A DNA stretch of 47,802 nt from JAYENK01 sp034722035 (GCA_034722035.1 JAYENK010000021.1:1-47802), one strand, 5' to 3'. Counted from the first letter of the stretch, positions 1 to 7,874 are shown. The notes: generated by a model from the letters alone, not told the origin. Numbers and translations are program-made.

Positions 1-220
1 ATTGGTAGGGTACATTCATTTCGTTGGCTTTTTCTTTGGCTCGATTAATAACAAATTCCGGTAGGCGCAAAGAAATTGGGCGAGTAGTGGTTTTTAGATT
101 GGGAAATGAGACTTTTTCAAAGTCATCCGCTTCAAAATATTCACTCAAGTCCAGATCAGACCAAAATTCTCTTTCTTTGTCCTCACTAATATTCTTTTTA
201 ATTTTTAATTGCTTTTTCAT
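1..220 (-). CDS. CopG-family antitoxin (BrnA-like), C-terminus cut by window edge
   Basis: Reading the minus strand from ATG at 220 gives 73 codons without a stop. The protein starts MKKQLKIKKN and continues through EREFWSDLDLSEYFEADD to RPISLRLPEFVINRAKEKA. The EREFW...D..EYF block followed by a ribbon-helix-helix-like RPISLRLPEFVI segment is typical of the CopG/BrnA antitoxin group of type II toxin-antitoxin systems, which bind their own operator and neutralise a small RNase toxin. No toxin ORF is visible just upstream (221-632), so a partner would have to lie past the window edge. A weak GAGG lies about 13 bases before the start. The assignment to the group is fairly sure; the toxin family is unknown. 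Confidence 0.7.
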   Translation of the reverse strand, partial: MKKQLKIKKNISEDKEREFWSDLDLSEYFEADDFEKVSFPNLKTTTRPISLRLPEFVINRAKEKANEMNVPYQ

Positions 221-314
221 AGTAAAAATAAAACCTCATTATTTTATCGCTAAAGTTGCATAATTTTGTTGCAAAATTTTAGTGTTTGTGTTAGCATAAA
301 GATAGAAACTTATA

Positions 315-358
315 ACACAATTTAAATCAATCCTACATATTAAATCAATAAATTGTGT
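315..358. repeat. 10-bp inverted repeat enclosing two direct repeats
   Basis: ACACAATTTA (315-324) is perfectly repeated in inverse as TAAATTGTGT (349-358). Between and overlapping the arms, TTAAATCAAT occurs twice in direct orientation (322-331 and 340-349). It could be a weak cruciform or an operator between the divergent antitoxin and lepB genes. No function can be shown from sequence. Confidence 0.45.
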
Positions 359-506
359 CTGGTTACATAGAAAGAAAAATAATTATGGAAAATTTTGAAA
401 ATAAAATTGTAAGCTCAGATGAAAAACATAAAATATAAGCATATTACTTTTCTGCACAAGGTTTCTTGATAAAGTTTGAGGCCTTATTTTTTTCACCTTT
501 CTACCC

Positions 507-535
507 TTGATTTATCGTGAATGCTATGTTATAGT
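507..535 (+). promoter_or_regulatory. Sigma70-type promoter for lepB
   Basis: TTGATT (507-512), a 17-base spacer and TATAGT (530-535) form a near-consensus housekeeping promoter. Transcription would start near 542, about 90 bases before lepB, and probably cover lepB, hisS, rpsU and yqeY. Confidence 0.55.
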
Positions 536-632
536 GAAACAGAGTAAAAAAATAATTAAATATTTAAAAATTAGCAAATAATACAGTCTAAGCATTAAGC
601 TGTGTTTTTGTTGTTTTTTTTAGAGATTTCCC

Positions 633-1196
633 ATGTTAAAAAATATTCTTTCATTTACCCTGGAGCTTGTAAAAATTGTTGTTATTTCTTTGGTAATTAT
701 TGTGCCGGTACGCTATTTTTTAATCCAACCTTTTTATGTGCGTGGCGCTTCAATGGAGCCTAATTTTCATGATCATGAGTATCTGATTGTTGATGAAATT
801 TCCTATCGTTTCAAAGACGCGAAACGGGGAGATATTTTGGTTTTTCGTTATCCCAACAATCCGAGTGAATATTTTATCAAGCGCTTGATTGGCTTGCCCG
901 GTGAACAGATACAGATAAAAGATGGACAAGTGTACATTTTTGACGATGAATTTGTTGACGGAACGATTCTGGAAGAACCTTATCTGGACGAAGGAGTAAA
1001 GACCTATGGCTTGTCCGAATCGAAGATAACGCTTGGAGATAATGAGTACTATGTGCTTGGGGATAATCGCAATTCCAGTAAAGATTCGCGTAGCTTTGGT
1101 CCGCTTAATGAAAATTTTTTAACCGGCAAAGTTTTATTTCGCGGTTGGCCGTTTGATAAAATACAATTTTTTTCCGAACAAGAATATGCGTATTGA
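633..1196 (+). CDS. lepB: Signal peptidase I
   Basis: Membrane serine protease that removes signal peptides from exported proteins at the outer face of the cytoplasmic membrane. The 187-aa protein has one N-terminal membrane segment (about residues 8-30), then the box with the catalytic serine (RGASMEPNF, Ser40), the box with the general-base lysine (YFIKRLIGLPGE, Lys83) and the GDNRNSSKDSR box near residue 138. Length and box order fit the single-TM Gram-positive-like type. The Ser/Lys dyad is intact. No Shine-Dalgarno is seen before the ATG. It is the first gene of a short same-strand run with hisS 29 bases downstream. The many secreted proteins in this window are likely clients. Confidence 0.95.
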   Translation: MLKNILSFTLELVKIVVISLVIIVPVRYFLIQPFYVRGASMEPNFHDHEYLIVDEISYRFKDAKRGDILVFRYPNNPSEYFIKRLIGLPGEQIQIKDGQVYIFDDEFVDGTILEEPYLDEGVKTYGLSESKITLGDNEYYVLGDNRNSSKDSRSFGPLNENFLTGKVLFRGWPFDKIQFFSEQEYAY

Positions 1197-1225
1197 CTTT
1201 TTAAATAAATTATAAATTAATTAAT

Positions 1226-2590
1226 ATGCCAAAAAAAACAGGTGTTAATAAGACTGGTGCCAAGAAAATAACAAAAAGAAAAAAGCATCAAGCACGCCGT
1301 TTGCGCGGAATGAAAGATGTTTTGTTTGAAGAATATGAATATTATAAAATATTGATTCAAAAAGCGCAGGATTTGGCTGAGACATACGGTTTTAAAAGAA
1401 TTGAGACGCCGGTAATAGAATTAGCTACTTTGTATGAGCGAGCTACCGGGAAAGATGCTGATATTGTTTCTAAAGAAATGTACTCTTTTGTTGATAAAAG
1501 TGGAGAAAGAGTGGCTTTGCGCCCGGAAGCTACTCCCGGTTTGGTACGGGCCTACAATGAACACGGCATGTCCGATTTGCCTCAGCCGGTAAAAATGTTT
1601 TGGCTTGGTTCTTTGTTTCGCCACGAAAAACCTCAGTCCGGATATTATCGTCAGCACACCCAATTTGACTTGGAAATATTCGGCGAAGAAAGCTCAATCG
1701 CGGAAGTGCAATTAATCTTGATTGCTTATAATTTTTTCTCAGAATTACAGATTGATGTTCAGGTACAGATTAACAGTATTGGGGACAAGGATGACCGGAC
1801 AGAATATTTGGAAAAATTGGTAGAATTTTATAAAGAGCGAGGTAAGCGATCCAAGCTTTGCAATGATTGTAAACGTCGTTTTCTTAAAGATCCTTTACGC
1901 TTGCTAGATTGCAAAGAAGAGGTTTGTCGGGAAGTGCGCGAAGGAGCCCCTCAAATTGTTGATTTTTTGAGTGATACTGCGCGTGATCATTTTATAAAAG
2001 TTTTGGAATATTTGGATGAGTTGGAAATTCCGTATAATCTAAATCCGCATTTAGTGCGCGGACTTAATTATTATAATCGCACTGTTTTTGAATTCACGCC
2101 GGTTATGGATGAAGATGATGAAAGAAGCAGTTCTAAGCGCCAGGCTTCTCTTGGTGGTGGTGGGCGTTATGATGAGCTGGTAGAACATATGGGAGGCAAA
2201 CCAACACCGAGTTGTGGCTTTGGTCTTGGACTTGAGCGAGTAGTAAAAAGAATAAAAGAAAAAAATATTCCGCTTAAGAATGAACATAAAAACATAATAT
2301 TTTTGGCTCAGCTTGGAGAACAGGCTCGGCAAAAAGTGTTTGTTATGTTTGAGGAGATGCGTCGTAGTGGTTATTGTGTGCGTCAATCTTTTACCGAAGA
2401 CAGTCTAAAGGTGCAATTAGAAGAAGCAAATCGGATTAAGGCCAGATATACTTTTATTTTGGGGCAGAAAGAGCTATTGGATGGTACTATAATTTTACGC
2501 GACATGGAGTCTGGTACGCAAGAAGTAATCGGACAAAAGAAAATGTTGGAAGATTTAAATAGGAGATTGCAAAATGAAAATAGATCATAA
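1226..2590 (+). CDS. hisS: Histidyl-tRNA synthetase
   Basis: Class II aminoacyl-tRNA synthetase that charges tRNA-His. Visible landmarks are RLRGMKDVL near the start of the fold, motif 2 (FWLGSLFRHEKPQSGYYRQ), the histidine-binding LVRGLNYYNRTVFEF, and motif 3 (CGFGLGLERVV), followed by an anticodon-binding domain (about residues 355-450). The 454-aa length is a little above the usual 420-430 because of a Lys/Arg-rich N-terminal extension of about 25 residues before the RLRGMKD block. A start at Met29 would remove this extension but would cut into the conserved block, so the upstream ATG is kept. It has no clear ribosome binding site. It sits between lepB and rpsU. Confidence 0.95.
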   Translation: MPKKTGVNKTGAKKITKRKKHQARRLRGMKDVLFEEYEYYKILIQKAQDLAETYGFKRIETPVIELATLYERATGKDADIVSKEMYSFVDKSGERVALRPEATPGLVRAYNEHGMSDLPQPVKMFWLGSLFRHEKPQSGYYRQHTQFDLEIFGEESSIAEVQLILIAYNFFSELQIDVQVQINSIGDKDDRTEYLEKLVEFYKERGKRSKLCNDCKRRFLKDPLRLLDCKEEVCREVREGAPQIVDFLSDTARDHFIKVLEYLDELEIPYNLNPHLVRGLNYYNRTVFEFTPVMDEDDERSSSKRQASLGGGGRYDELVEHMGGKPTPSCGFGLGLERVVKRIKEKNIPLKNEHKNIIFLAQLGEQARQKVFVMFEEMRRSGYCVRQSFTEDSLKVQLEEANRIKARYTFILGQKELLDGTIILRDMESGTQEVIGQKKMLEDLNRRLQNENRS

Positions 2591-2631
2591 TAAAAAATCA
2601 GATAAATAAACTAGAAAGGACGGTGTTTTTT

Positions 2632-2868
2632 GTGGGAGAATTTAAAAGAAAAAAAGGCGAGAATTTTGAGTCGTTTTTACGGCGCTTTAATCGTTCGTTA
2701 ATACGAAGCCAAAAATTAAAAGAAGTAAGAAGCCGACGCTTTATTCAATCTAAACCAAACAAAAATAAACAAAAAGATTCTGCTTTGAGTGCAAAAGAAA
2801 TACGCGAGAAAAACGCATATTTGCGTAAAATTGGAAAGTTAAAAGACGAGTCTAAGCGTCGCTGGTAA
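2632..2868 (+). CDS. rpsU: 30S ribosomal protein S21
   Basis: Small basic protein of the 30S subunit that helps initiation. The sequence GEFKRKKGENFESFLRRFNR is a standard S21 beginning, followed by a basic helical tail. Two GTG codons are possible. GTG at 2623 lies only 2 bases after the AAAGGA ribosome binding site (2615-2620), and would add FFV. GTG at 2632 lies 11 bases after it and gives the usual S21 N-terminus, so 2632 is chosen (78 aa). The tail after about residue 40 is Lys/Arg/Ser-rich. yqeY follows 5 bases downstream, so the two are probably cotranscribed. Confidence 0.88.
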   Translation: MGEFKRKKGENFESFLRRFNRSLIRSQKLKEVRSRRFIQSKPNKNKQKDSALSAKEIREKNAYLRKIGKLKDESKRRW

Positions 2869-2873
2869 ATAAT

Positions 2874-3320
2874 ATGGCAACAACATTAGAAAATATTCAA
2901 ACGGATATAAAAACTGCGATGAAAGCAAAAGAAAAAGAGCGTTTGCTTACTCTGCGCATGTTTAGTGCTGCTATCAAGAACAAACAGATTGAATTAAAGG
3001 AACGAGATAAGGCGAGTGAAAAGATTATTATTCAAGTTTTGAAGAGTGAAATTAAAAAACGTAAAGATGCGGCCGAGATTTATCGCCGAGGCGAGCGCGT
3101 TGAATTGGCCGAGAAGGAAGAAACTGAGATTAAAATTTTGGAAAAATATTTGCCCGAACAAATGAGCGAAGCTGATATTAAAATAATTATCGAGAAGATT
3201 GTTACCGATGCCGGAGAAAACCCCGATTTTGGCCAGATAATGGGTGCGAGCATGGCCAAAACCAAAGGCCAAGCCGACGGTAACGTTGTTAGTAAAATTG
3301 TAGAAGAAATTTTGAATTAA
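2874..3320 (+). CDS. yqeY: GatB/YqeY domain protein
   Basis: A 148-aa protein of the YqeY family, related to the tail domain of the GatB subunit of the tRNA-dependent amidotransferase. The helical N-terminal half (LENIQTDIKTAMKAKEKERL) and the C-terminal three-helix part ending with GQIMGASMAKTKGQADGNVV are characteristic. Family members may act on tRNA or in tRNA-dependent amidation, but the role of stand-alone copies is not settled. It follows rpsU by 5 bases, and the rpsU-yqeY pairing is common in bacteria. It is complete with no visible anomaly. Confidence 0.92.
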   Translation: MATTLENIQTDIKTAMKAKEKERLLTLRMFSAAIKNKQIELKERDKASEKIIIQVLKSEIKKRKDAAEIYRRGERVELAEKEETEIKILEKYLPEQMSEADIKIIIEKIVTDAGENPDFGQIMGASMAKTKGQADGNVVSKIVEEILN

Positions 3321-3343
3321 ATTAGATAATTAATTTTAAACAA

Positions 3344-3562
3344 ATGAAAAATAACTCATATACAGCATATATTGAGCAAGATGAGGACGGGATGTTTATT
3401 GGCTCAATTCCATCTATTCCCAGTTGTCACGCGCAAGGCAAAACACAAGAAAAAATGCTTAAAAATTTAAAAGAAGTATTAGGTCTCTGTCTTAGAAACA
3501 ACAAAGAAGTGGAAGTAAACCAATTTATAGGCATACAAAATTTAAATTTTTCTCATGCCTAA
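3344..3562 (+). CDS. hicB: HicB-like antitoxin
   Basis: A 72-aa protein with the partial RNase H-like fold of HicB antitoxins: YTAYIEQDEDGMFIGSIPSI, then PSCHAQGKTQEKMLKNLKEV. HicB binds and inhibits the HicA mRNA interferase and usually represses the operon. It lacks a separate C-terminal DNA-binding domain, as do many short HicB proteins. Its last 8 bases overlap the start of hicA, which points to coupled translation. The order antitoxin-then-toxin is the less common arrangement but is known. Confidence 0.88.
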   Translation: MKNNSYTAYIEQDEDGMFIGSIPSIPSCHAQGKTQEKMLKNLKEVLGLCLRNNKEVEVNQFIGIQNLNFSHA

Positions 3563-3779
3563 ACTTGTTCCAATTAAACCACGTAAATTAATAAAAATCT
3601 TAAAACAACTTGATTTTATTAAGCGTGACGCTGAAGGTTCACATGTGTTTTTTAGTCATATAGATGGACGTACCACTGTAATTCCAATTCATACTCGTGA
3701 AATTAGCAAAGGTTTGCTCAAAAAGATCCTTAATGATATTCAGATTTCGATAGAAGCTTATGAAAAGTTAAGAAAATAA
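3555..3779 (+). CDS. hicA: HicA mRNA interferase toxin
   Basis: A 74-aa double-stranded-RNA-binding-like toxin. It shows the family pattern: KPRKLIKILKQLDF, the catalytic histidine in GSHVFF (His30), and the basic and polar end IPIHTREISKGLLKKILNDI. HicA cleaves mRNA independently of ribosomes when HicB is lost. It overlaps hicB by 8 bases. A strong terminator lies 11 bases after the stop. The toxin appears intact, so the module is likely active. Confidence 0.9.
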   Translation: MPKLVPIKPRKLIKILKQLDFIKRDAEGSHVFFSHIDGRTTVIPIHTREISKGLLKKILNDIQISIEAYEKLRK

Positions 3780-3790
3780 ATATAACCCGT

Positions 3791-3825
3791 AGAGACGCCT
3801 TGACAGGGCGTCTCTTATTGTTTTA
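3791..3825 (+). terminator. Intrinsic terminator after hicBA (GTAGAGACGC repeat copy)
   Basis: AGAGACGCC (3791-3799) pairs perfectly with GGCGTCTCT (3807-3815) around a 7-base loop, followed by TATTGTTTTATTT. It ends the lepB-to-hicA block. The arms belong to the dispersed GTAGAGACGC palindrome family also found at 6111, 18087, 32194 and 42758. Confidence 0.8.
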
Positions 3826-4416
3826 TTTAACCGGTTTAACCGGAATCCATCTTGAAACTGGAGCTGAATCACAAGCCTTTGCCGCGTTTTCCATTGATGC
3901 TGCCGTCATTTCTCCTCCACCCGACACATACATCCAAGCTACCATGTCAGCAGCTGTTCCTACTCCCGTATTACAGCCACCATTCATTCCCTCCGGACAT
4001 GGTTTAAGTGAAAAAACGCCGTCACAACCCGGCCTCATCATTTCTTCTGTATAAAATGAACCGTAAAATTCGATGCAAGTTGAGCTTTTGGCAATAGCAT
4101 CACAACTTCCTTTAACATTTTTTCCTTCCACTTTGTCAATCTCAAGCTGTTCCAGTTCGCTCCACATCTCATAATCCTTCATTTTTCTTTTATTGTCTTC
4201 TTCATCAAGTCTTTTTTCTTCAGCTTCCAGTTCTTCAATATACTCAGGGGTAGCCTTTAGTCCCTTTTCTGTTTTGATTAATTTACCTTCTTCGATTAAT
4301 TGTTCATCTGAAGGTTGCTTGGGCTGTTTGTTTTTGCTTTGTTTTACCTCGCTAAAACATCCGGATAAAATAAATGTAGCTAGGAATAGTACGGTTATAA
4401 ATTTGAGTGTTTTCAT
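3823..4416 (-). CDS. Putative lipoprotein, Cys-rich C-terminal half
   Basis: A 197-aa exported protein of unknown function. The N-terminus is a lipoprotein signal with lipobox LSGC (Cys20 would be lipidated). Then come a Lys/Gln-rich linker, a strongly charged helical or coiled-coil stretch (about residues 40-95) and a C-terminal region with six cysteines between residues about 104 and 147, suggesting disulfides outside the cell. It is divergent from the beta-helix gene at 4609. I recognise no family. The stop codon lies only 8 bases from the hicA terminator arm, so the two genes converge on it. Confidence 0.75.
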   Translation of the reverse strand: MKTLKFITVLFLATFILSGCFSEVKQSKNKQPKQPSDEQLIEEGKLIKTEKGLKATPEYIEELEAEEKRLDEEDNKRKMKDYEMWSELEQLEIDKVEGKNVKGSCDAIAKSSTCIEFYGSFYTEEMMRPGCDGVFSLKPCPEGMNGGCNTGVGTAADMVAWMYVSGGGEMTAASMENAAKACDSAPVSRWIPVKPVK

Positions 4417-4552
4417 AAATTTAATCTTATTATTAATTGATAATTATCTATAAAATTTTGCATATTATTCAAAGTTTTTTAGCCAAAAATAAGACTTAAT
4501 TTAATTTTAGCAAAAGTTTTATAAAACATAAAGCCTTATTAATTTATTTTAT

Positions 4553-4581
4553 TTGTTAAAATGGGGGAAAATTGGTATTAT
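4553..4581 (+). promoter_or_regulatory. Sigma70-type promoter for the beta-helix protein gene
   Basis: TTGTTA (4553-4558), 17-base spacer, TATTAT (4576-4581), ending 27 bases before the ATG at 4609. The 192-base spacer 4417-4608 between the divergent genes is otherwise very AT-rich. Confidence 0.45.
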
Positions 4582-4608
4582 TTAAATATAATAATAATAT
4601 AAAAAAAT

Positions 4609-6114
4609 ATGACTAAAAAAATTTTTTTTCTAACTTTTATTTTTCTGTTTGCTTTTATTGGAAGCGTACAAGCCGAGACTTTGGCTAGTGTGCTTTCCGG
4701 CAAAATTTTATTGCAAGTTGAGGCGAACGGTGAAGCTTGGTATGTGAACCCGGAAAATAATGAGCGTTATTTTTTGAATCGCCCGGCTGACGCTTTTCAG
4801 ATAATGCGTGATCTTGGTCTTGGGGTTTCCAATGAAAATTTTGACGCTTGGCAAGGAACAGCACCAGCGCGACTAGGCGGAAAAATTATTTTAAAAGTAG
4901 AAGATTTAGGCAAAGCTTATTATATTAGCCCGGACGACAATGAGTTACATTATCTTGGGCGCCCGGCTGACGCTTTTGATGTCATGCGCGGTGAGGGGCT
5001 TGGGGTTACGAATCTGAGTTTGGGCACAATTACAGTAGCCGAGGGTTATGACGTTGAGGCAATTGAAGTAACGCCACCGACAGCGCCGGAAGCGCCGGCA
5101 GACGAAGAAGAGGATGAAAATGTTGAGGAGGGAGATGTTGAGGAAGAAGAGGGGAGTAGCGAAGAGTCTGAAGAGGAAATTGAAGAAGAGGTGCTTGTTT
5201 CCGGCACCAGCGTGAGTGGTGAGATCTCCGAAAACACAACCTGGACTTTGGCTAATTCTCCTTATTTAATAATTGACACTTTGAAAATTATAGAAAATAA
5301 AAAGTTAACAATTGAACCGGGGGTAGCGGTAGAAATTTATTCGGGCGAAGGAATTGCCGATTTGGGCGGTATAAGCATTATTGTCAGTGGTACGCTTGAG
5401 GCGCAAGGAACAGCCGAGAATAGAATAAATTTTGCGGGTAATGATAGTGAGAGCGGGCAAGAAGATTGGGGCGCGATTGAGGTTATAAATGGAGGCAAAT
5501 TGAAATTTGATTATGTTGACATTGAAAACGCAAGCACCGCGGTCTATGGTGTCAACGCTTCTAATATTGAAATTCTAAATTCTGTTATTAAAAATAATTT
5601 AAACGGAGTTTATCTAAATTGTTCAGCTACGTTGGAGCATAATTTGATAGAGGACAATAACATCGGTGTTGTTATGGCGAACAATACAGTTTCGGCGCGG
5701 GACACGGGCGACTATAAAAATTTCAATTGGCTGGCTCGATTCTATTATAATACAGTTACAAATAATACCGGGGAAGATACGGTTTCGTCCGGCATTAAGT
5801 TTTTTGATATAAAAACCTCATCCTATCGTTTTGAGCTTGGCTATAATGAAATCAAAAATAATACCAATGGTTTGTTATATAAAGACACTAGTATTTATAG
5901 CGGGATAAAGGTTGAATACAATAATATTTTTGATAATGTAAACTATGCCGTGTACGTCGATACAGTTGGATCTGACCTTGCGCTTGAGGCTAATTGGTGG
6001 GGAGATGCTGTTAGTTCGAATATTGATGAAATGATATTTGATTATTATGATGTTGCCTATGATTTAGCCCAGGTTGATTACCGTCCGTTTAAGTTGGCAC
6101 CGATTGACCTGTAG
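4609..6114 (+). CDS. Secreted beta-helix protein with two WYVNP repeats
   Basis: A 501-aa surface or secreted protein. The signal peptide ends around residue 22 (SVQA|ET). Two related ~44-residue modules follow (about 30-73 and 85-128), with the pattern GKILLQVE..G.AWYVNP, RPADAF and MR.LGLGV. A very acidic Glu/Asp linker (about 155-195) leads into a right-handed parallel beta-helix of the pectate-lyase-like type (about 200-490), visible as repeated short strands with N.I..N motifs. Such helices bind or cut polysaccharide, but no catalytic set is evident. The same WYVNP module recurs in the CAP protein at 35421. The TAG stop codon belongs to a GTAGAGACGC repeat copy, so the C-terminus may have been changed by that insertion. 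Confidence 0.8.
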   Translation: MTKKIFFLTFIFLFAFIGSVQAETLASVLSGKILLQVEANGEAWYVNPENNERYFLNRPADAFQIMRDLGLGVSNENFDAWQGTAPARLGGKIILKVEDLGKAYYISPDDNELHYLGRPADAFDVMRGEGLGVTNLSLGTITVAEGYDVEAIEVTPPTAPEAPADEEEDENVEEGDVEEEEGSSEESEEEIEEEVLVSGTSVSGEISENTTWTLANSPYLIIDTLKIIENKKLTIEPGVAVEIYSGEGIADLGGISIIVSGTLEAQGTAENRINFAGNDSESGQEDWGAIEVINGGKLKFDYVDIENASTAVYGVNASNIEILNSVIKNNLNGVYLNCSATLEHNLIEDNNIGVVMANNTVSARDTGDYKNFNWLARFYYNTVTNNTGEDTVSSGIKFFDIKTSSYRFELGYNEIKNNTNGLLYKDTSIYSGIKVEYNNIFDNVNYAVYVDTVGSDLALEANWWGDAVSSNIDEMIFDYYDVAYDLAQVDYRPFKLAPIDL

Positions 6115-6139
6115 AGACGCCCTGGCAGGGTGTCTCTAC
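6111..6139. repeat. GTAGAGACGC-family palindrome supplying a stop codon
   Basis: GTAGAGACGCCC (6111-6122) pairs with GGGTGTCTCTAC (6128-6139), 12 pairs with one G-U, loop TGGCA. Bases 6112-6114 are the TAG stop of the preceding gene. No T-run follows directly. Confidence 0.8.
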
Positions 6140-6154
6140 GCAGGACGAAAATAT

Positions 6155-6182
6155 AAAAAATACCCATATATGGGTATTTTTT
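6155..6182. terminator. Bidirectional terminator between beta-helix gene and rel
   Basis: AAAAAATACCCA (6155-6166) and TGGGTATTTTTT (6171-6182) form a perfect 12-bp stem around TATA, with T-runs in both directions. It serves the convergent genes on either side and overlaps the first bases of the rel stop codon. Confidence 0.85.
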
Positions 6183-7647
6183 ATATTTTTGGAATGATGC
6201 GTCTGATTTGATCAAGACGAGAATTATTGTTGGCCTGCTTGATTTTAGAGCGGGCGCGATGGGTTTTGACGAATTTTAACCAATCCCGATTGGGGCTTTT
6301 GCGGTTTTTTTCCGTTAAGATTTCGATTAAATCGCCGTTTTTTAAAGCTTGATCCAGTGAAGCCATTTTATTGTTCACCAGAGTGCCAATAGCCTTATTG
6401 CCGATTTCGGTATGGATTAAATAAGCAAAATCAACCGGAGTTGCTTCTTCGGGCAGATCAAAGACATCGCCCTGCGGAGAAAAGACAAAGATGCGATCAT
6501 GAAAAACATCAAACTTAAGATTGGAAATAAAATCGTTGGTATTTTTGCTTTCGCGCTGAATATGAAAAATTTCTTGAATCCAGCGCGGTTGTTGATGAAA
6601 ATCAATTTGTTTGCCTCCTTTTTGTTTGTAATACCAATGGGCGGCGATTCCATAAAGAGATTCTTCATGCATTTCTTCGGTACGGATTTGAAATTCGGTC
6701 GCGGTGTTGTTCGGGCCATAGACAGTCGTATGGAGCGAGCGATAGCCGTTTGGTTTGGGTACGGCAATATAGTCTTTGATTCGGTTGGATTTTGGCTTCC
6801 AAAAAGAATGAACAATTCCGAGCGTGCGATAGCAATCAGCGACAGAGTCAACGATTATGCGTAGAGCAAAAACATCATAAATTTCATCAAATTGCCGGTC
6901 TTTAGCCTGCATTTTTTTATAGATAGAATATAAATGTTTAAAGCGATTTTCTATTCGATAATTGATATTTTCTTTTTGTAATTTTTCTCCTAAAATATTT
7001 TTAATTTTTTGCGAATATTGATTTCGCTCCATCTTTTTTTCTACTTCATATTTGTATTCCAATTTTTTATAATCTTTGGGATATATATATTTAAAACAAA
7101 TGTCTTCAATTTGCCATTTTAAACGCCATATTCCAAGGAGTCCGGCAATGGGGGCGTAGATTTCCATACTTTCGGTGGCAATACGCGTGCGTTTGTTCGG
7201 CGGAAGCGCATCTAGAGTGCGTAGATTATGCAGGCGGTCGCAAAATTTAATCAAAATAACTCGAAGATCTTTGGCCATAGCCAAAAACATTTTGCGTAAT
7301 GATTCGCGGTAGCGTTCCACTCCACGATATTTTATTTTGCTTAATTTAGTGATGCCTTCGACTAGGACAGCTACTTCTGTACCAAAGTTTTTTTGTACAT
7401 CATCCAGAGTGTATTCGGTGTCTTCCGGTACGTCATGCAGAATTCCGGCAATAACCGTAGTTAAGTCAGCTTTGATTTGAGCCAATAAAAAAGCCGTATG
7501 CAGACTATGCTGGATATACGGCTCGCCGGTACGGCGTTTTTGATTTTTATGCGCTTTTAGGGCAAATTCGTAAGCCAAAGTAAGCAGATCGGTGTCAGCT
7601 TTAGCGTTGTTATGTTTAACTTTGCTAATTACCTGCTCAATCGTCAT
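6181..7647 (-). CDS. relA: Bifunctional (p)ppGpp synthetase/hydrolase, Rel type
   Basis: Makes and degrades the stringent-response alarmones (p)ppGpp. The 488-aa protein has an HD hydrolase domain with intact metal ligands (IQH at His47, HDVPED at 71-76), then the synthetase domain (RFKHLYSIYKKM, GYRSLHTTVYG), then a TGS domain (about 390-450; DRIFVFSPQGDVFDLPEEAT). The RIKD sequence at 289-292 matches the RXKD motif of bifunctional Rel enzymes, not the EXDD of synthetase-only RelA. It stops soon after TGS and so lacks the helical, zinc-finger and ACT domains of full-length (~720 aa) Rel. Ribosome sensing through that C-terminal part may therefore be reduced. It has its own promoter and terminator. 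Confidence 0.93.
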   Translation of the reverse strand: MTIEQVISKVKHNNAKADTDLLTLAYEFALKAHKNQKRRTGEPYIQHSLHTAFLLAQIKADLTTVIAGILHDVPEDTEYTLDDVQKNFGTEVAVLVEGITKLSKIKYRGVERYRESLRKMFLAMAKDLRVILIKFCDRLHNLRTLDALPPNKRTRIATESMEIYAPIAGLLGIWRLKWQIEDICFKYIYPKDYKKLEYKYEVEKKMERNQYSQKIKNILGEKLQKENINYRIENRFKHLYSIYKKMQAKDRQFDEIYDVFALRIIVDSVADCYRTLGIVHSFWKPKSNRIKDYIAVPKPNGYRSLHTTVYGPNNTATEFQIRTEEMHEESLYGIAAHWYYKQKGGKQIDFHQQPRWIQEIFHIQRESKNTNDFISNLKFDVFHDRIFVFSPQGDVFDLPEEATPVDFAYLIHTEIGNKAIGTLVNNKMASLDQALKNGDLIEILTEKNRKSPNRDWLKFVKTHRARSKIKQANNNSRLDQIRRIIPKI

Positions 7648-7683
7648 TTTTTTTGTATCTTTTTGTTCTTTTATGTTATAATA

Positions 7684-7712
7684 ATATTATTATATAATTG
7701 TGGATTAGTCAA
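7684..7712 (-). promoter_or_regulatory. Sigma70-type promoter for rel
   Basis: On the minus strand TTGACT (7712-7707), 17-base spacer, TAATAT (7689-7684). Transcription would begin near 7677, about 30 bases before the ATG at 7647. Confidence 0.6.
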
Positions 7713-7735
7713 ACGTGATTAAATAAATTTTTGAA

Positions 7736-7855
7736 TTTTGAATTTTCAATTTTCAAACAATTTCTGAATGCTTAAATTTAATAATGATTTATGATTTTTT
7801 ATCATTAAAAAAAATTTAAAAATTAAAGCATTGTTTGAAAATTGAAAATTGAAAA
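7736..7855. repeat. 120-bp MITE-like hairpin upstream of first pilin gene
   Basis: A 26-base left arm (7736-7761; TTTTGAATTTTCAATTTTCA then AACAAT) is repeated in inverse at 7830-7855 with one mismatch. Inside, GCTTAAATTT / AAATTAAAGC and AATGAT / ATCATT allow a longer imperfect stem. The arm core GAATTTTCAATTTTCAAACA is identical to the terminal repeat of the gene-bearing element at 10543-11030, so this looks like its gene-less derivative. It ends 19 bases before the ATG at 7875 and so lies in that gene's leader. Confidence 0.7.
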
Positions 7856-7874
7856 TTTTTATATTTTGTCTTTA

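Larger units (their letters stand above)
221..632. other. Gene-free AT-rich spacer between antitoxin and lepB
   Basis: I find no credible gene in these 412 bases. The only ORFs are very short, such as a 17-codon ATG frame at 385. The spacer holds an inverted repeat at 315-358 and the putative lepB promoter at 507-535. A second promoter-like pair lies on the plus strand (TTGCAA 269-274, 17-base spacer, TAGCAT 292-297) but has no obvious gene to serve. Confidence 0.6.

Noticed and set aside
2051..2386. Minus-strand ORF opposite hisS, and many similar ORFs opposite or out of frame with long genes
   Set aside because: They lie within strongly conserved genes, have no recognisable domain and a composition typical of antisense shadows.
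3823..4416. Plus-strand reading frames opposite the lipoprotein
   Set aside because: The minus-strand frame has a clear lipobox and signal peptide; the plus-strand frames begin within the hicA terminator or lack any domain.
5090..5200. Minus-strand Ser-rich ORFs opposite the beta-helix gene
   Set aside because: They are the complement of the GAA/GAG-rich acidic linker and have no other support.
7842..7874. Upstream TTG start for the first pilin gene (and likewise TTG 11014 for the second)
   Set aside because: Both TTG codons lie in the inverted-repeat arms and add residues before a good signal peptide; the downstream ATGs give standard signal peptides.
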